DNA from: an uncultured Coriobacteriaceae bacterium
GTDB taxonomy: Bacteria; Actinomycetota; Coriobacteriia; Coriobacteriales; Atopobiaceae
NCBI GenBank assembly: GCA_902790135.1
Contig: CADAQM010000008.1
Coordinates: 62,001-126,000, forward strand
DNA length: 64,000 bases
Reading direction: 5' to 3'
Of the stretch, positions 21,671 through 32,150 are shown piece by piece; within the stretch, counting starts at the first letter, position 1, and each line of letters opens with the position of its first letter. The notes beneath the pieces were generated by a model, which had not been told where the DNA came from, ran no database searches, and worked only from the letters and a program-made list of their open reading frames with translations. A program made the position numbers and the translations under genes.

Positions 21671-22237
21671 ATGGGTCTTGCGGAGATACTACTACTGGGG
21701 CTTGCCCTGTCTGCGGACGCATTCTCTGTCACGATCTCCAACACCTTTGTCTATGACAACGAGCGGCGCAGGCGTCTGGCACTGATGCCCATCTTCTTTG
21801 GGCTCTTCCAGGGAGGCATGCCGCTCTTCGGCTACTTTCTGGGGAGCGTCGCGGCGGAGCTCATCGAGCGCTACGCAGGCATCGTCACTCTCGTCATCCT
21901 GGGCATCATCGGTGGCAATATGATTCGCGAGGGCGTGGAGGCGCTTCTCGCCCCCGAGGATGAACCCATCGAGCGTCCCAACGCGCGCCTCACCATCGCC
22001 ACGCTGCTCTTTCAGGCGGTGGCAACCGCCATCGACGCCTTTGCTGTCGGCGTGAGCCTGAGGGCCCAGGCCGTCGACATCTGGGCCTCGTCGGCGATCA
22101 TCTGTTGTACGACGGCGCTGTGCTGCGTGGTGGCGCTCTTCATCGGCAAGAAGCTGGGCCGCCTTCTGGGTGACCGCGCCGAGGTGGTGGGCGGCATCGT
22201 GCTGGTGTGCATCGGCCTGCGTGCCTTTCTGAGCTAG
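21671..22237 (+). CDS. mntP: Manganese efflux pump MntP-like
   Basis: The 188-residue protein has six hydrophobic segments and the duplicated signature LSADAFSV (N-terminal half) and TAIDAFAVGVSL (C-terminal half), whose aspartates are needed for Mn2+ export in MntP. It sits in the cytoplasmic membrane and protects against manganese excess. No manganese riboswitch was seen in the 139-bp upstream gap. The small gene at 22246 follows after 8 bases and may be co-transcribed. Confidence 0.88.
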   Translation: MGLAEILLLGLALSADAFSVTISNTFVYDNERRRRLALMPIFFGLFQGGMPLFGYFLGSVAAELIERYAGIVTLVILGIIGGNMIREGVEALLAPEDEPIERPNARLTIATLLFQAVATAIDAFAVGVSLRAQAVDIWASSAIICCTTALCCVVALFIGKKLGRLLGDRAEVVGGIVLVCIGLRAFLS

Positions 22238-22245
22238 GGGCGGTC

Positions 22246-22545
22246 ATGGGAAGCAGGAAGCGCTCAGCCCAGCAGAAGAAGATAGCCGAGTTCAGGGCTC
22301 AGCTTGGCGGCCTGGACGACCTCTATGGTCGCGAGCGGCGCTCCCAGGACAAGCTCTCCGAACGACGCGAGGCTGCCCGTCGCGAGCGTGGCTGCGAGCG
22401 CAAGCAGCGCTATGCCACCCGTGTGGACGCGCTCGAGGCCATCGAGCTCTGTGCCCAGCACGGCACGCGCGGCCTCTCGTGCTACCGCTGCGAGTACTGC
22501 CACGGTTGGCACCTGACCTCGCACCCGCATGCCCAGGGACGCTAG
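22246..22545 (+). CDS. Small basic protein with zinc-knuckle-like motif, unknown function
   Basis: The 99-residue product begins MGSRKRSAQQKKIAEFRAQL, is rich in Arg and Lys, and ends with CYRCEYCHGWHLTSHP, a CxxCxxC/WH pattern seen in small nucleic-acid-binding proteins. The middle (ERKQRYATRVDALEAIELC) is helical. It follows mntP by 8 bases and precedes a strong terminator, so it is the last gene of that transcript. I do not recognise a named family. Confidence 0.75.
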   Translation: MGSRKRSAQQKKIAEFRAQLGGLDDLYGRERRSQDKLSERREAARRERGCERKQRYATRVDALEAIELCAQHGTRGLSCYRCEYCHGWHLTSHPHAQGR

Positions 22546-22566
22546 GCGGACATCAAACCGTACAAA

Positions 22567-22601
22567 AAGCGGGACCCGGTCGTTTGGACTGGGTCCCGCT
22601 T
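22567..22601. terminator. Bidirectional terminator between mntP unit and glnN
   Basis: AAGCGGGACCC and GGGTCCCGCTT form an 11-bp stem; an A run to the left serves the minus-strand transcript and a T-rich stretch to the right the plus strand. Confidence 0.88.
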
Positions 22602-22624
22602 GCGTTTGTCTGCGTTCTTTTGCG

Positions 22625-24715
22625 TTAGACGTAGAAGAGCATGTCGTTGTAGCTGGGGACGGGCCAGTAGTCGCCGCCGCAGATCGTCTCCATCTCGTCC
22701 ACGATCTTGCGCAGGGCGCTCATGGCAGGGATGACCTCGTCGCGGCAAAGTGCGTCCTGCTCGGTGGGGTTGGACTTCGCGTTGGCAACCTTGGCCACCT
22801 TCTCGAGTTCGTCTGCCAGGCGATAGATCTCGTCGAGGCCCGCGGTGAGGCGCTGGATGATGTCCTTCTCGGCGGCGGAGACGATGCCCAACTCGGCCTT
22901 GGTGGCGACGCTGGTCGCCAGGTTGCCCGAGTACTCGGAGATGGCGGGGATGTACAGGTGGCGCGCCATGTGGACCATGGTGTTGGCCTCGATGTTGATG
23001 AGCTTGCCGTACTGCTCCGCCTTGGCGATGTAGCGCGCGTGGCACTCGGGCTCGTTGAGCACGCCATAGCGCTCGAACAGCGCGATGTTATCGGGGTCCA
23101 TGATGGCGCCGATGGCGTCGGGCGTGGTCTTGAGGTTGGGCAGTCCGCGACGCGCGGCCTCGGCCTCCCACTCGTCGGAGTAACCGTTGCCGTCGAAGAT
23201 GATGCGCTGGTGGTCGCGGAAGGTGTGGCGCACGAAGCGCATGGCCACCTGCTTGAAGTCCTCGTCGCTGCGGGCGGCCACGTAGTCCACGAAGCGCTCG
23301 CACTGCTCGGCGACGGCGGTGTTGATGACCACGTTGCAGTCGGAGAGGTTCTGGCGAGAGCCCGGCATGCGGAACTCGAACTTGTTGCCCGTGAAGGCGA
23401 AGGGGCTCGTGCGGTTGCGGTCGGTGTTGTCGCGCAGGACGGCCGGCAGCTGCGGGACGCCCAGGTCCATGAGCTCGGCCTCGGTTGCGGTGGCATGCTC
23501 CTTGTGGATGAGCGCCTCGACGACCGGGGTGAGCGCATCGCCCAAGAAGACCGACACGACCGCCGGAGGAGCCTCGTTGGCACCCAGGCGATGGTCGTTG
23601 CCGGCCGAGGCCACGCTCATGCGCAGCAGGTCGGCGTGGTCGTCGACGGCGGCGATCAGGAACGAGAGGAAGAGCAGGAACTGCAGGTTGTCCTCGGGAT
23701 GCAAGCCCGGCTCGAGCAGGTTCTTGCCATCGGCGGCGATGGACCAGTTGTTGTGCTTGCCCGAGCCGTTGACGTACTCGAAGGGCTTCTCGTGCTGCAG
23801 GCAGACCAGGCCGTGATGGCTGGCCAGAAGCTTCATCTTCTCCATCGTGAGAAGGTTGTCATCGATGGCAGTGGAGCCGTCCTCGTATACGGGCGCGAGC
23901 TCGTGCTGGCAGGGGGCGACCTCGTTGTGCTTGGTCTTGACGGGGATGCCCAGCTTCCACAGCTCGTCGTCGAGCTCCTTCATGAACTCGTTGACCGTGG
24001 GGCGGATGGCGCCAAAGTAGTGCTCGTCAAGCTCCTGGCCCTTGGAGGGCTCCGCGCCAAAGAGCGTGCGGCCGGTGAGGATCAGGTCAGGCCTCGCCTG
24101 GTAGTCCTCCTCCTTGATGAGGAAGTACTCCTGCTCCGGGCCGATGGTGGTCTTCACGCGGTGCGGCTCGTGCCCGAAGAGGGCGAGCACGCGCTTGGCC
24201 TGCACCTCAAGGGCGTTCTGGCTGCGCAGCAACGGCGTCTTCTTGTCGAGCGCCTCGCCGGTGTAGCTGACGAAGGCGGTGGGAATGCAGAGCACCTCGT
24301 CCTTGATGAAGACGGGGCTCATCGGGTCCCATACAGTGTAGCCGCGGGCCTCGAAGGTGGCACGCAGGCCGCCTGAGGGGAAGCTCGAGGCGTCGGGCTC
24401 GCCCTGCACCAGCTCCTTGCCTGAGAAGGCCATGAGGATCGTGCCGTCGCCGTTGGGCGTGAGGAAGCTGTCGTGCTTCTCGCTCGTGATGCCCGTGAGC
24501 GGCTGGAACCAGTGGGTGAAGTGCGTGGCGCCCTTCTCGAGCGCCCACTCCTTCATGGCGTGGGCGACCTCGTTTGCGATGTCGAGGTCGAGCGGCTTGC
24601 CATCCTTGATGACGCGCATCAGCTCCTTGTAGGTGGGCTTGGGCAGGCGCTCCTGCATGTCTTGGTCGTCAAAGAGCAGCTCGCCCCACTCGGCGCTGAC
24701 CTTGTCCTTTGCCAT
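22625..24715 (-). CDS. glnN: Glutamine synthetase, type III
   Basis: The 696-residue enzyme belongs to the large GSIII class, clearly different from the type I enzyme at 2.7 kb. Diagnostic stretches are [61 protein letters not shown] and [18 protein letters not shown]-like text around the ATP site. GSIII is common in anaerobic Bacteroidetes, Firmicutes and some Actinobacteria and supports ammonia capture. The ATG at 24715 is preferred over 24721 because AAAGGAG then has a 6-base spacing. A GlnR-like box stands ~105 bp upstream. Confidence 0.96.
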   Translation of the reverse strand: MAKDKVSAEWGELLFDDQDMQERLPKPTYKELMRVIKDGKPLDLDIANEVAHAMKEWALEKGATHFTHWFQPLTGITSEKHDSFLTPNGDGTILMAFSGKELVQGEPDASSFPSGGLRATFEARGYTVWDPMSPVFIKDEVLCIPTAFVSYTGEALDKKTPLLRSQNALEVQAKRVLALFGHEPHRVKTTIGPEQEYFLIKEEDYQARPDLILTGRTLFGAEPSKGQELDEHYFGAIRPTVNEFMKELDDELWKLGIPVKTKHNEVAPCQHELAPVYEDGSTAIDDNLLTMEKMKLLASHHGLVCLQHEKPFEYVNGSGKHNNWSIAADGKNLLEPGLHPEDNLQFLLFLSFLIAAVDDHADLLRMSVASAGNDHRLGANEAPPAVVSVFLGDALTPVVEALIHKEHATATEAELMDLGVPQLPAVLRDNTDRNRTSPFAFTGNKFEFRMPGSRQNLSDCNVVINTAVAEQCERFVDYVAARSDEDFKQVAMRFVRHTFRDHQRIIFDGNGYSDEWEAEAARRGLPNLKTTPDAIGAIMDPDNIALFERYGVLNEPECHARYIAKAEQYGKLINIEANTMVHMARHLYIPAISEYSGNLATSVATKAELGIVSAAEKDIIQRLTAGLDEIYRLADELEKVAKVANAKSNPTEQDALCRDEVIPAMSALRKIVDEMETICGGDYWPVPSYNDMLFYV

Positions 24716-24820
24716 GTGCATCTCCTTTTGCTCGACGCAGTGGGCACTTTTTTGCTATTAGGCACGTACCTTATCAGACACAGGTACTCTGCGGGTATGC
24801 TCCAACCTTATCCGCACAAT

Positions 24821-24836
24821 GTTTCACGAGGGTGAA
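24821..24836 (-). promoter_or_regulatory. GlnR-type box upstream of glnN
   Basis: On the minus strand the sequence is TTCAC-CCTCGT-GAAAC, one mismatch from GTNAC-N6-GAAAC. It is ~105 bp upstream of the glnN start, at a similar distance to the glnA box. Confidence 0.45.
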
Positions 24837-25000
24837 GGGCTGTCCGACACCACAAAAGAGAAACGCGCTCGTTACGACGTGCGTGGGGCGGATGGGCAAG
24901 ACAATCCCGCCCGTGGTGCACTCGACTTGGGGTTGCCGCCCGTGCCATGACGCAGACCGAGCGAAAGGGGTATAAACCACCATAAGAGACTGCGCTCCAG

Positions 25001-25026
25001 TATGATGGTGCCGTCAAACGTTTGAC
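25001..25026 (+). promoter_or_regulatory. Candidate promoter -10 and 14-bp palindrome upstream of the TPM gene
   Basis: TATGAT (25001-25006) could be a -10. The perfect palindrome GTCAAACGTTTGAC (25013-25026) would cover the transcription start, a typical repressor position. The rest of the 346-bp gap (24716-25061) shows only a GGGCGG/CCCGCCC inverted pair near 24890-24920. Confidence 0.45.
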
Positions 25027-25061
25027 TTTGCCCGCGCTGGGCAGGTCCCAAGGAGGTTCTC

Positions 25062-26297
25062 ATGGGAAGAGGCGGAGGTCGCAGCGGCGGAGGCAGCTCG
25101 CATAGCAGCTCACGCGGAGTGACGTCCGGACGCGTCGGCGGAGCGAGCCGCTCGGCAGGCAAGAGCAGCTATCGCAGCAGTAGCAGCAGGGGCTCCTCGG
25201 GATCCTCGATGCATCGCGGTGCCGGTTCGTTCAGCGGTCCGGGTGGTGCGTTTGGCGGTCCGAGCTCACGCCGCAACGACTACGGTGGATACGGGCGTCC
25301 GACCCCGCCGCCCCCGCCACCGCCAAGGCCTCGCCCCTGGTATGGTGGCTACAGGCGCAGGACCTGGTACGGCGGACCCATCTACACCGGTGGTGGATAC
25401 ACTGGTGGCTACAGCTCTGGTGCGGGATTGGGCTGCGGCGGCTTCATGCTCAAGCTCCTGCTGATCCTGATCGTCCTCGCCATCGTCATGGCTCTTGTGC
25501 AGTCGTTTGGGTCGACCTCTGGCTTTGGCGGCGGCGGTTCGTCCTCCCAGATCACGCAGGTGACCCACACCCATGAGAAGCTGGCCAAATCCGAGTGCGA
25601 CCTGTCAAAGAAGTGGATCGACGACCGGGCGGACTGGCTCGACGACGAGTCCGAGGTCGTCTCCGCCATGCGCTACTTCTATAACAAGACTGGCTCGCAG
25701 CCCTACCTCGTCATCGCAAACGACGTGGATGGCGAGACCGACTTCACCGACGAGGAGGCCGAGGACTGGGTCAACGACATCTACGACGAGCAGTTCTCTG
25801 ACGACGGGCACACCGTGGTCGCCTTCGTCGAGTACTCCGAGAGCGAGTACGCCTACTACATCGTGGCCGGCCGCTCGGCGCAGTCGGTCATCGACGAGGA
25901 GGCGCGCAACATCATCGCGGACGAGATCAACCACTGGTACACGGACACGAGCCTCGACGACAGCGAGTACTTTGCCAAGGTCTTCACCGAGTCGGCTGAC
26001 ACCATCATGTTCGACTACGAGGAGACGGCCAAGACCTCCAACAGCAAGGCGCGCGTGCTCGTGCTGGGCCTGACCGCGGCTGGCGCGGCGGTGATCATCG
26101 GCATCGTCGTCTCGCGTACGAGCAGGCGCAAGAAGGAGGAGTACGAGGCCGCCCGCAAACTCGCGGAGACCCCGGTGTCCTCGAGCGCCACCGGCACAAC
26201 GAGCTCGACGGGCACATCGGGCTCGAGCGGTGCGAGCGAGGTGCCGTCGGTGGCCTCCGAGTTGGAGGAGCTCGAGAAGAAGTACGGCACCGACTAG
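25062..26297 (+). CDS. Membrane TPM-domain protein with Gly/Ser/Arg-rich N-terminus
   Basis: The protein has 411 residues. Residues 1-~120 are low-complexity: Gly/Ser/Arg-rich, then a proline run (PPPPPPPRPRP) and YGG repeats. A membrane segment follows (~128-146), then a soluble domain with QPYLVIANDVDGETDF, DDGHTVVAFVEYSESEYAYYIVAGRSA and DEEARNIIADEI that matches the TPM (YgcG/Psb32-like) fold. A second membrane segment is at ~331-352 and a Ser/Thr-rich tail ends the protein. TPM proteins are envelope proteins linked to stress and photosystem repair in other groups. It is followed by a PspA gene 34 bases downstream, with which it likely acts. Confidence 0.82.
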   Translation: MGRGGGRSGGGSSHSSSRGVTSGRVGGASRSAGKSSYRSSSSRGSSGSSMHRGAGSFSGPGGAFGGPSSRRNDYGGYGRPTPPPPPPPRPRPWYGGYRRRTWYGGPIYTGGGYTGGYSSGAGLGCGGFMLKLLLILIVLAIVMALVQSFGSTSGFGGGGSSSQITQVTHTHEKLAKSECDLSKKWIDDRADWLDDESEVVSAMRYFYNKTGSQPYLVIANDVDGETDFTDEEAEDWVNDIYDEQFSDDGHTVVAFVEYSESEYAYYIVAGRSAQSVIDEEARNIIADEINHWYTDTSLDDSEYFAKVFTESADTIMFDYEETAKTSNSKARVLVLGLTAAGAAVIIGIVVSRTSRRKKEEYEAARKLAETPVSSSATGTTSSTGTSGSSGASEVPSVASELEELEKKYGTD

Positions 26298-26331
26298 CTG
26301 CGTGCCGCCCTGCGGACGGAAGGGACATGCA

Positions 26332-27048
26332 ATGGCATCGATTATGGAGCGCATCCGGCTTCTCGCCCGGACCGAGGTGAGCGAGCTGCGCGAGAAGTAC
26401 GAGGACCCCGAGAAGGCCGTGAAGCAGGCCATAGCTGACGCCATGGTCACCTACGCGAGCCTCAAGCGCGACTCGACGGAGGTCTACGAGGCTGAGGCGC
26501 AGGCTCGCTCGCGCGTCGAGCAGCTCGCCCACGAGGCCGAGCGCTGGCACAAGGTCGCGCGCAAGGCCCTGGCCGCCGGCAACGAGGACGATGCACGCTT
26601 GGCCCTGTCGAGACGACAGGACCTGCTCGACCGCCTCAAGGGGCCACAGGAGCTCTATGACCAGGCCCACAAGGTGGCCGATGCCTTCCGGAAGCGCCTG
26701 GCAGAGCTGGAGGACGGCATCAACCAGCTCCAGGCCAAGATGGCGCTCATCAATGCCAAGGAGGTCACGGTGCGCGCGACCGAGGCCGCCGGGGAGGTTT
26801 CGAGCTCGTCGACCGGCGGCGCGGCTGAGTCGCTGCGCAAGCAGGAGGAGCGTCTGGACTGGGATCTCGCCGAGGCCGAGGGCAAGGTCGAGGCGCAGAG
26901 GGTTGCCGAGACCGATCCCTTCGAGGAGCTGCTTGCCGCGACGCAGGCGGCCTCGCAGCAGGCCCCGCAGGCAACCACGCACACCGATACCGACGTGGAC
27001 CGCGCGCTCGCAGCCCTTCGCGAGCAGATCAAGGCCGACCAAGACTAG
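26332..27048 (+). CDS. pspA: PspA/IM30 family membrane-stress protein
   Basis: The 238-residue, almost entirely helical protein begins IMERIRLLARTEVSELREKYEDPEKAVKQAI, the amphipathic membrane-binding helix and first coil of PspA. Long heptad stretches follow (for example RVEQLAHEAERWHKVARKAL). PspA proteins form scaffolds on damaged inner membrane and help keep the proton gradient. The C-terminal ~40 residues are Gln/Ala/Thr-rich and divergent. The start has GGAAGGGA upstream. It forms a two-gene unit with the TPM gene and ends in a terminator. Confidence 0.88.
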   Translation: MASIMERIRLLARTEVSELREKYEDPEKAVKQAIADAMVTYASLKRDSTEVYEAEAQARSRVEQLAHEAERWHKVARKALAAGNEDDARLALSRRQDLLDRLKGPQELYDQAHKVADAFRKRLAELEDGINQLQAKMALINAKEVTVRATEAAGEVSSSSTGGAAESLRKQEERLDWDLAEAEGKVEAQRVAETDPFEELLAATQAASQQAPQATTHTDTDVDRALAALREQIKADQD

Positions 27049-27072
27049 CAGCCACATTTCAAGTGCGACAGG

Positions 27073-27101
27073 GGGGCGACGTCAGGGTGGCGTCGCCCCT
27101 C
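27073..27101 (+). terminator. Terminator after pspA
   Basis: GGGGCGACG and CGTCGCCCC make a 9-bp stem; T-poor tail. Confidence 0.75.
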
Positions 27102-27179
27102 ATGTATTAGCCGTCACGGTCTGACTCTTGTCGGGCGTGCGCGGTACAATCGTGAGCACCCGACTTGAGAGGATCATCC

Positions 27180-29867
27180 ATGTCCGAGACCGCAGCTCCC
27201 GCGCGCCGCACCATCGCCGTCATCGACGGAAACTCGCTCATGCACCGCGCGTTCCATGCCATCCGACAGCCCATGAGCGCTCCGGACGGCCGCGCCACCA
27301 ACGCGCTGTTCGGCTTCTTCAACATGTTCATCAAGCTGGTGGAGACCTTCCAGCCCGACGGCGTCATCTGCGCCTTCGACAAGGGCAAGCCGCAGGTGCG
27401 CATGGACATGCTGCCGCAGTACAAGGCCCAGCGCCCGCCGATGGACCCTGCTCTGCGCGAGCAGTTCCCCATGGTCAAGGAGCTTCTTGGCGCGCTCGAT
27501 GTCCCCGTGGCGGAGCTCGAGGGCTGGGAGGGCGACGACATCCTGGGCACGCTGGCCCGCCGCGGCGAGGCGGCCGGCTACGACATGTACCTCTTCACGG
27601 GCGACCGTGACATGTACCAGCTGGCCACCGAAAACGTCAAGATCGTCTCCACCAAGAAGGGTGTGTCCGACGTGGTGATCATGACGCCGGAGAGCGTCGA
27701 CGACCTCTACCACGGCATCACGCCCGAGCTGGTGCCCGACTTCTACGGCCTCAAGGGCGACACCTCCGACAACATCCCCGGCGTTCCGGGCATCGGTCCC
27801 AAGAAGGCGTCGCAGCTCATCGTGCAGTACGGCAGCCTGGACGAGGTCATCGCCCACGCCGACGAGGTCAAGGGCAAGATGGGCGAGAACCTGCGCGCAC
27901 ACATCGATGACGCGCTGCTCTCGCGCAAGGTTGCCACCATCCGCACGGACGCACCCATCGAGCTCGAGCTTGCGGACGCGAAGTTCCCCACCTTCGACCC
28001 GGCAGACGTGGTCGCGGCCTTTAGTGCGCTCGGGTTCACTGGCATGACCTCGCGCCTCGTGCGCCTCGGTGGGCAGGAGGCTGCCGCTGTGGCACCCTCG
28101 TTCAGTGTCCCCGCCGTGGTGGAGGACACCAACGAGGTGCGTGCGGCCCTGGTCACGGGGAGCTGGGTTGCCGTTGCCGTCGAGGCTCAGGACGCACCCA
28201 AGAAGCGCGGCCAGATGAGTCTGCTTCTGGGTGAGGAGGAGCAGAAGCCCGTGGTGCTCTGGTTTGCCACGCGCGCCTCGCTGGCACGCGCCGAGGGTGA
28301 TGACGCCCTGGCGCTGCTCGCGCGCATCGTGCGCGAGGGCCGCTTGGTTGCGGGCGACGTCAAGGCCGTGCTGCACACGGCTTGCCCGTCCGACTCGTCG
28401 CTTCCGGCGCTCTTTGAGCCGTACGAGGTCTCGCCCGAGCGTATCTTTGACACGGGCGTTGCAGCCTACCTGCTCGATTCCGACCAGGTGCAGGTGGCGT
28501 CCTTCGGCGTGCCCGACCTTGTGAGCCACTATCTGCAGACAACGTTGCCCGAGCCTACCGACGAGCTCCCGCAGGCGGCGCTCGAGGCTGCGGGTGCCTA
28601 TGCCCTGCGTCAGGTGCTGACCGACGCGCTCGAGAAGGACGGCTCGGCCTCCCTCATGAGCGACATCGAGATGCCGCTTCTGCCGGTGCTGCTCGGGATG
28701 GAGCGTACGGGCCTGCATGCCGACGCGAGCGTGCTGCAGGAGCAGTCCGCAGAGCTCGGCATCGAGATTGACCAGATGGTCGCGCGCATCCACGAGGCGG
28801 CGGGGGAGAAGTTCAACATCGACTCCCCGATGCAGCTCTCCCACGTGCTCTTTGACGTGCTCGGGCTTCCGACCTATGGCCTCAAGAAAACCCGCACGGG
28901 CTTCTATTCCACCAACGCCAAGGTGCTCGGCGATTTGAGCTATAACCCCGTGGTGGCCGACGTACTCGACTACCGCGAGCGCGCCAAGATCAGGAGCACG
29001 TACCTCGATGCCCTGCCTACGCTCATCAAGGCCGACGGACGCATCCACACCTCGCTCAACCAGACAGTCGCGGCCACGGGGCGCCTGTCCAGCTCCGAGC
29101 CCAACCTGCAGAACATCCCCACGCGCTCGGCGCTCGGCCATCGCGTGCGCACGGCCTTCACCGTGCCCGAGGGCAGCGTCTTTCTCGCCTGCGACTACTC
29201 GCAGATCGAGCTGCGCCTGCTTGCGCACCTCTCCGCCGACGAGCACCTGGTGGCGGCCTTCAACGAGGGCGAGGACTTCCATGCGGCCACGGCGGCCCGC
29301 GTGTTCGGCGTTCCGGTGGACCAGGTGAGCCCGCAGCTGCGCAGCCGCGCCAAGGCGGTCAACTTTGGCATCGTGTACGGTCAGCAGGCCTTTGGCCTTG
29401 CGAGTTCCCTCAAGATCAGCCGCAACGAGGCGCAGCAGATGATCGACCGCTACTTCGAGGCCTATCCTGGCGTGCGCGCGTTCTTGGATGGGCAGGTGGC
29501 CTTTGCCAAGAAGAACAAGTACGTGTCCACGATGTACGGCCGCAAGCGCTACACCAAGGACATCGACAGCCGCAACTTCCAGCTGCGTTCGTTTGCCGAG
29601 CGCACGGCCATGAACCACCCCATGCAGGGCACCGCCGCCGACATCATCAAGATCGCGATGGTGAGGGTTGCCGAGCGCTTGCACGAGGAGGGCCTAGCGG
29701 CCAAGCTGGTGCTGCAGATTCACGACGAACTGGACTTCGAGGTCCCCGAGACCGAGGTCGAGGCACTGTCGCAGCTGGTGCGCGAGACGATGGAGGGCGT
29801 GGCCGAGCTGCGCGTTCCGCTGGTGGCCGACGTCTCCGTGGGCGCCAACTGGGCGGAGGCCAAGTAG
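27180..29867 (+). CDS. polA: DNA polymerase I
   Basis: The 895-residue enzyme acts in repair and Okazaki-fragment processing. Residues 1-~290 are the 5'-3' exonuclease ([49 protein letters not shown]). The middle domain keeps the fold but lacks the DxE start of a proofreading site (reads [11 protein letters not shown]), so 3'-5' exonuclease is probably absent. The polymerase has motif [16 protein letters not shown], motif [19 protein letters not shown] and motif [12 protein letters not shown]. The start follows GAGAGG. rnhA follows after one base. Confidence 0.97.
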   Translation: MSETAAPARRTIAVIDGNSLMHRAFHAIRQPMSAPDGRATNALFGFFNMFIKLVETFQPDGVICAFDKGKPQVRMDMLPQYKAQRPPMDPALREQFPMVKELLGALDVPVAELEGWEGDDILGTLARRGEAAGYDMYLFTGDRDMYQLATENVKIVSTKKGVSDVVIMTPESVDDLYHGITPELVPDFYGLKGDTSDNIPGVPGIGPKKASQLIVQYGSLDEVIAHADEVKGKMGENLRAHIDDALLSRKVATIRTDAPIELELADAKFPTFDPADVVAAFSALGFTGMTSRLVRLGGQEAAAVAPSFSVPAVVEDTNEVRAALVTGSWVAVAVEAQDAPKKRGQMSLLLGEEEQKPVVLWFATRASLARAEGDDALALLARIVREGRLVAGDVKAVLHTACPSDSSLPALFEPYEVSPERIFDTGVAAYLLDSDQVQVASFGVPDLVSHYLQTTLPEPTDELPQAALEAAGAYALRQVLTDALEKDGSASLMSDIEMPLLPVLLGMERTGLHADASVLQEQSAELGIEIDQMVARIHEAAGEKFNIDSPMQLSHVLFDVLGLPTYGLKKTRTGFYSTNAKVLGDLSYNPVVADVLDYRERAKIRSTYLDALPTLIKADGRIHTSLNQTVAATGRLSSSEPNLQNIPTRSALGHRVRTAFTVPEGSVFLACDYSQIELRLLAHLSADEHLVAAFNEGEDFHAATAARVFGVPVDQVSPQLRSRAKAVNFGIVYGQQAFGLASSLKISRNEAQQMIDRYFEAYPGVRAFLDGQVAFAKKNKYVSTMYGRKRYTKDIDSRNFQLRSFAERTAMNHPMQGTAADIIKIAMVRVAERLHEEGLAAKLVLQIHDELDFEVPETEVEALSQLVRETMEGVAELRVPLVADVSVGANWAEAK

Positions 29868-29868
29868 C

Positions 29869-30369
29869 GTGGCCGGGGCAGGGCAGAGCCTGCAGCAGGT
29901 GGTGGTGTACACCGATGGCGCCGCACGGGGCAACCCCGGCAACGGAGGCTACGGGGCAGTGCTGCTCTACACCGATCCCGCAGGAGGGGAGCATCGCAAG
30001 GAGCTCTCGGCAGGCTATCGGCTGACCACCAACAACCGCATGGAGCTCTTGGCGGTCATCGTCGCGCTCGAGGCGCTGCTGCGCCCCTGCGCGGTGGAGG
30101 TGCACTCGGACTCGCAGTACGTGGTCAATGCCTTCAAACAGCACTGGATTGAGGGCTGGATCAAGCGTGGCTGGAAGACGGCCAACAAGCAGCCGGTCAA
30201 GAACGTGGACCTCTGGCAGCGTCTGCTCAGTGCCAAGGCACCGCACCAGGTGAGCTGGGTCTGGGTCAAGGGCCACGCCGGCCACGAGCTCAACGAGCGC
30301 TGCGACGAGCTGGCAACCACCGCTGCGGACGGGGGAAACCTGCTCGAGGACGAGGGCTTTGCCGGGTAG
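29869..30369 (+). CDS. rnhA: Ribonuclease HI
   Basis: The 166-residue enzyme cleaves RNA in RNA:DNA hybrids. The four catalytic acids are visible: Asp16 in [11 protein letters not shown], Glu in NNRMELLAV, Asp in [10 protein letters not shown] and Asp in NERCDELA; the basic handle region [14 protein letters not shown] is also present. The GTG start has GGAGG 10 bases upstream within polA, so the two are coupled. Together they fit primer removal at Okazaki fragments. Confidence 0.95.
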   Translation: MAGAGQSLQQVVVYTDGAARGNPGNGGYGAVLLYTDPAGGEHRKELSAGYRLTTNNRMELLAVIVALEALLRPCAVEVHSDSQYVVNAFKQHWIEGWIKRGWKTANKQPVKNVDLWQRLLSAKAPHQVSWVWVKGHAGHELNERCDELATTAADGGNLLEDEGFAG

Positions 30370-30487
30370 TACAAGTGCTTGGTGGCTGAAGGGGCTACAG
30401 TGTTTGGTTACTCGGCACTGTCCGTCAAACGGCAAAATGTAACGGTGGTATGGCAGCATCACTTGCATGGCGACCCGAGAAGGTAGG

Positions 30488-32089
30488 ATGGTAGCGACAT
30501 CCCCGACGCGATACCTGCTGTCCACCTCACATGATTGGACGACCATGTCTACCTGCAGCGTTGTCTCCCGTTCCCATGACGCTTCCCAGCTGAGGTGCAA
30601 GATTGCGGCATGCGTTGCCGCGTGCCTCCTGACCCTGCTGACGCTTGCTGGCTGTGCGGGAGCTCAGCAGAAGGAAAGCGCATCGGGCCAGCAGGCGACC
30701 CCGCTCGAGGAGACTCCCTTCATCCAGGCGCGCTACGGCTTCCCAGGCGTCTCCAACGCCATCGTCCTGGACGGAACGATCGAGCTTGTGACCGTTGAGA
30801 TGGATGCCGCTGCCACGGACGCGGCCGATGACGCGACGGCAGAGGCGGAAGAGGCAGCGGAGGTTGAGAAGGCCGCAGAAGCGGAAGCGGCTGCAGAGGC
30901 AGATGCAGCCGCAGATGAGGCTTCCGACGAGCAGCAGACCGCATCGTTCTACGTGCTCAGGCTCGACCAAAAGACCGACTTCAGCATGCTCTACTCGGCG
31001 GCGGGCCTCCACGAGGACAAGGCGACCACTGACGCCGTGGTGCTCTATGCGGGTAACCACAACAGCGACCCTGCCAAGCAGGGCGTGGCGATTGACGACC
31101 AGCTGTGGGGGAGCCTCGTGGGCAGGCACCTCTCGGTCCGCGGCGAGCTCTGGGTGGGATACGACGAGGCGGTGGGTCTCGAGTATCCCCTGGCAGCCGA
31201 TCCGGGCTGCCTGGCCCAGCAGATTGGGGTTACTCCCAATGCCTTGGGTATGGAGAACGCTGCGGATTACGACAAGGAGGGCTACACCTGGCAGCAGCTC
31301 GCCGAGCTCGCGCAGGTGATCGCCGCCACCAAGAACCGCGACTATGGCTTCCGCATCGCGAACGCCTATGGGCTTCTCACCGGCAACGACGATGTCAAGA
31401 CGATAGAGGTGGGCGACCAGACCTGTGAGATGCGCCTGGTGGACGTGATGTCCGACGTCACGACCGACGAGGGGGGAGAGGAGCGCTACGTGGGCATGAC
31501 CTTCATCAGCACGAACGCCTCCTTCGAGTCCGCCTTTGACACGCCCGCGGAGGACTCCACGCGCCTCTCGTTTGCCGGCTCGCAGCTGGCTACCATGCTC
31601 GACAACGACGTGTTCGGGCAGCTCCCCAAGGAGGTCCAGGAGCTGGTGACGCCCGTCAACAAGGCCTGCACCGTGGTGGAGGAGGCGCCGGCCGTCCCGA
31701 CGATCGAGACCAACGCCTACAAGCTTTGGGTACCGTCGGTGGTCGAGTTGGGCGGGGCTCCCGAGTGGGGCTTTGAGAGCGCATGGATGGACGCCGAGGG
31801 AATCATGGCCAGCAACCAGGCCCTCGCGCAGGAGGAGTCCAAGACGCACGGCGCCAGCTCTGCGAAGAAGTACCTCTACTACTATCGCAACGATGTGAGC
31901 AGCGACGACATCGCCAACGACACGCTGGTCCTGAACGACCCGGAGACCGAGGAGGGGTACAGCTGGTGGACCCGCACCGTCGACCCGTCTGGCTATCCCC
32001 ACTACGTGTACGTAGACGGCTCGCTGCAGAACGCCGACGCAAGCCCGGAGACCTCCCTGCACGTGGTGTTCGGGTTCTGTCTGGGCTAG
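30488..32089 (+). CDS. Secreted lipoprotein with DUF6273-like domain
   Basis: The hydrophobic stretch IAACVAACLLTLLTLAGC ends in a lipobox, so the protein is a lipoprotein. A region of ~50 residues rich in Ala, Glu and Asp (EAEEAAEVEKAAEAEAAAEA) is a charged helical spacer. The C-terminal half looks like a DUF6273 domain: MRLVDVMSDV, SRLSF-type region, LWVPSVVELGG and SWWTRTVDPSG ... HVVFGFCL at the end. These domains occur in surface proteins of gut Firmicutes and Coriobacteria, function unknown. The start at 30488 has AGAAGG 5 bases upstream; ATG 30545 would give a shorter signal peptide and is possible. Confidence 0.7.
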   Translation: MVATSPTRYLLSTSHDWTTMSTCSVVSRSHDASQLRCKIAACVAACLLTLLTLAGCAGAQQKESASGQQATPLEETPFIQARYGFPGVSNAIVLDGTIELVTVEMDAAATDAADDATAEAEEAAEVEKAAEAEAAAEADAAADEASDEQQTASFYVLRLDQKTDFSMLYSAAGLHEDKATTDAVVLYAGNHNSDPAKQGVAIDDQLWGSLVGRHLSVRGELWVGYDEAVGLEYPLAADPGCLAQQIGVTPNALGMENAADYDKEGYTWQQLAELAQVIAATKNRDYGFRIANAYGLLTGNDDVKTIEVGDQTCEMRLVDVMSDVTTDEGGEERYVGMTFISTNASFESAFDTPAEDSTRLSFAGSQLATMLDNDVFGQLPKEVQELVTPVNKACTVVEEAPAVPTIETNAYKLWVPSVVELGGAPEWGFESAWMDAEGIMASNQALAQEESKTHGASSAKKYLYYYRNDVSSDDIANDTLVLNDPETEEGYSWWTRTVDPSGYPHYVYVDGSLQNADASPETSLHVVFGFCLG

Positions 32090-32117
32090 CCTTTGCGTCC
32101 CGAGGGCCGAGTTTGTT

Positions 32118-32150
32118 GGGCGGGACAACGATAGCCCCGCCCCGGGCTTT
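32118..32150. terminator. Terminator between the lipoprotein and cysteine desulfidase genes
   Basis: GGGCGGG and CCCGCCC (32136-32142) pair; CCGGGCTTTT follows on the plus strand. Confidence 0.6.
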
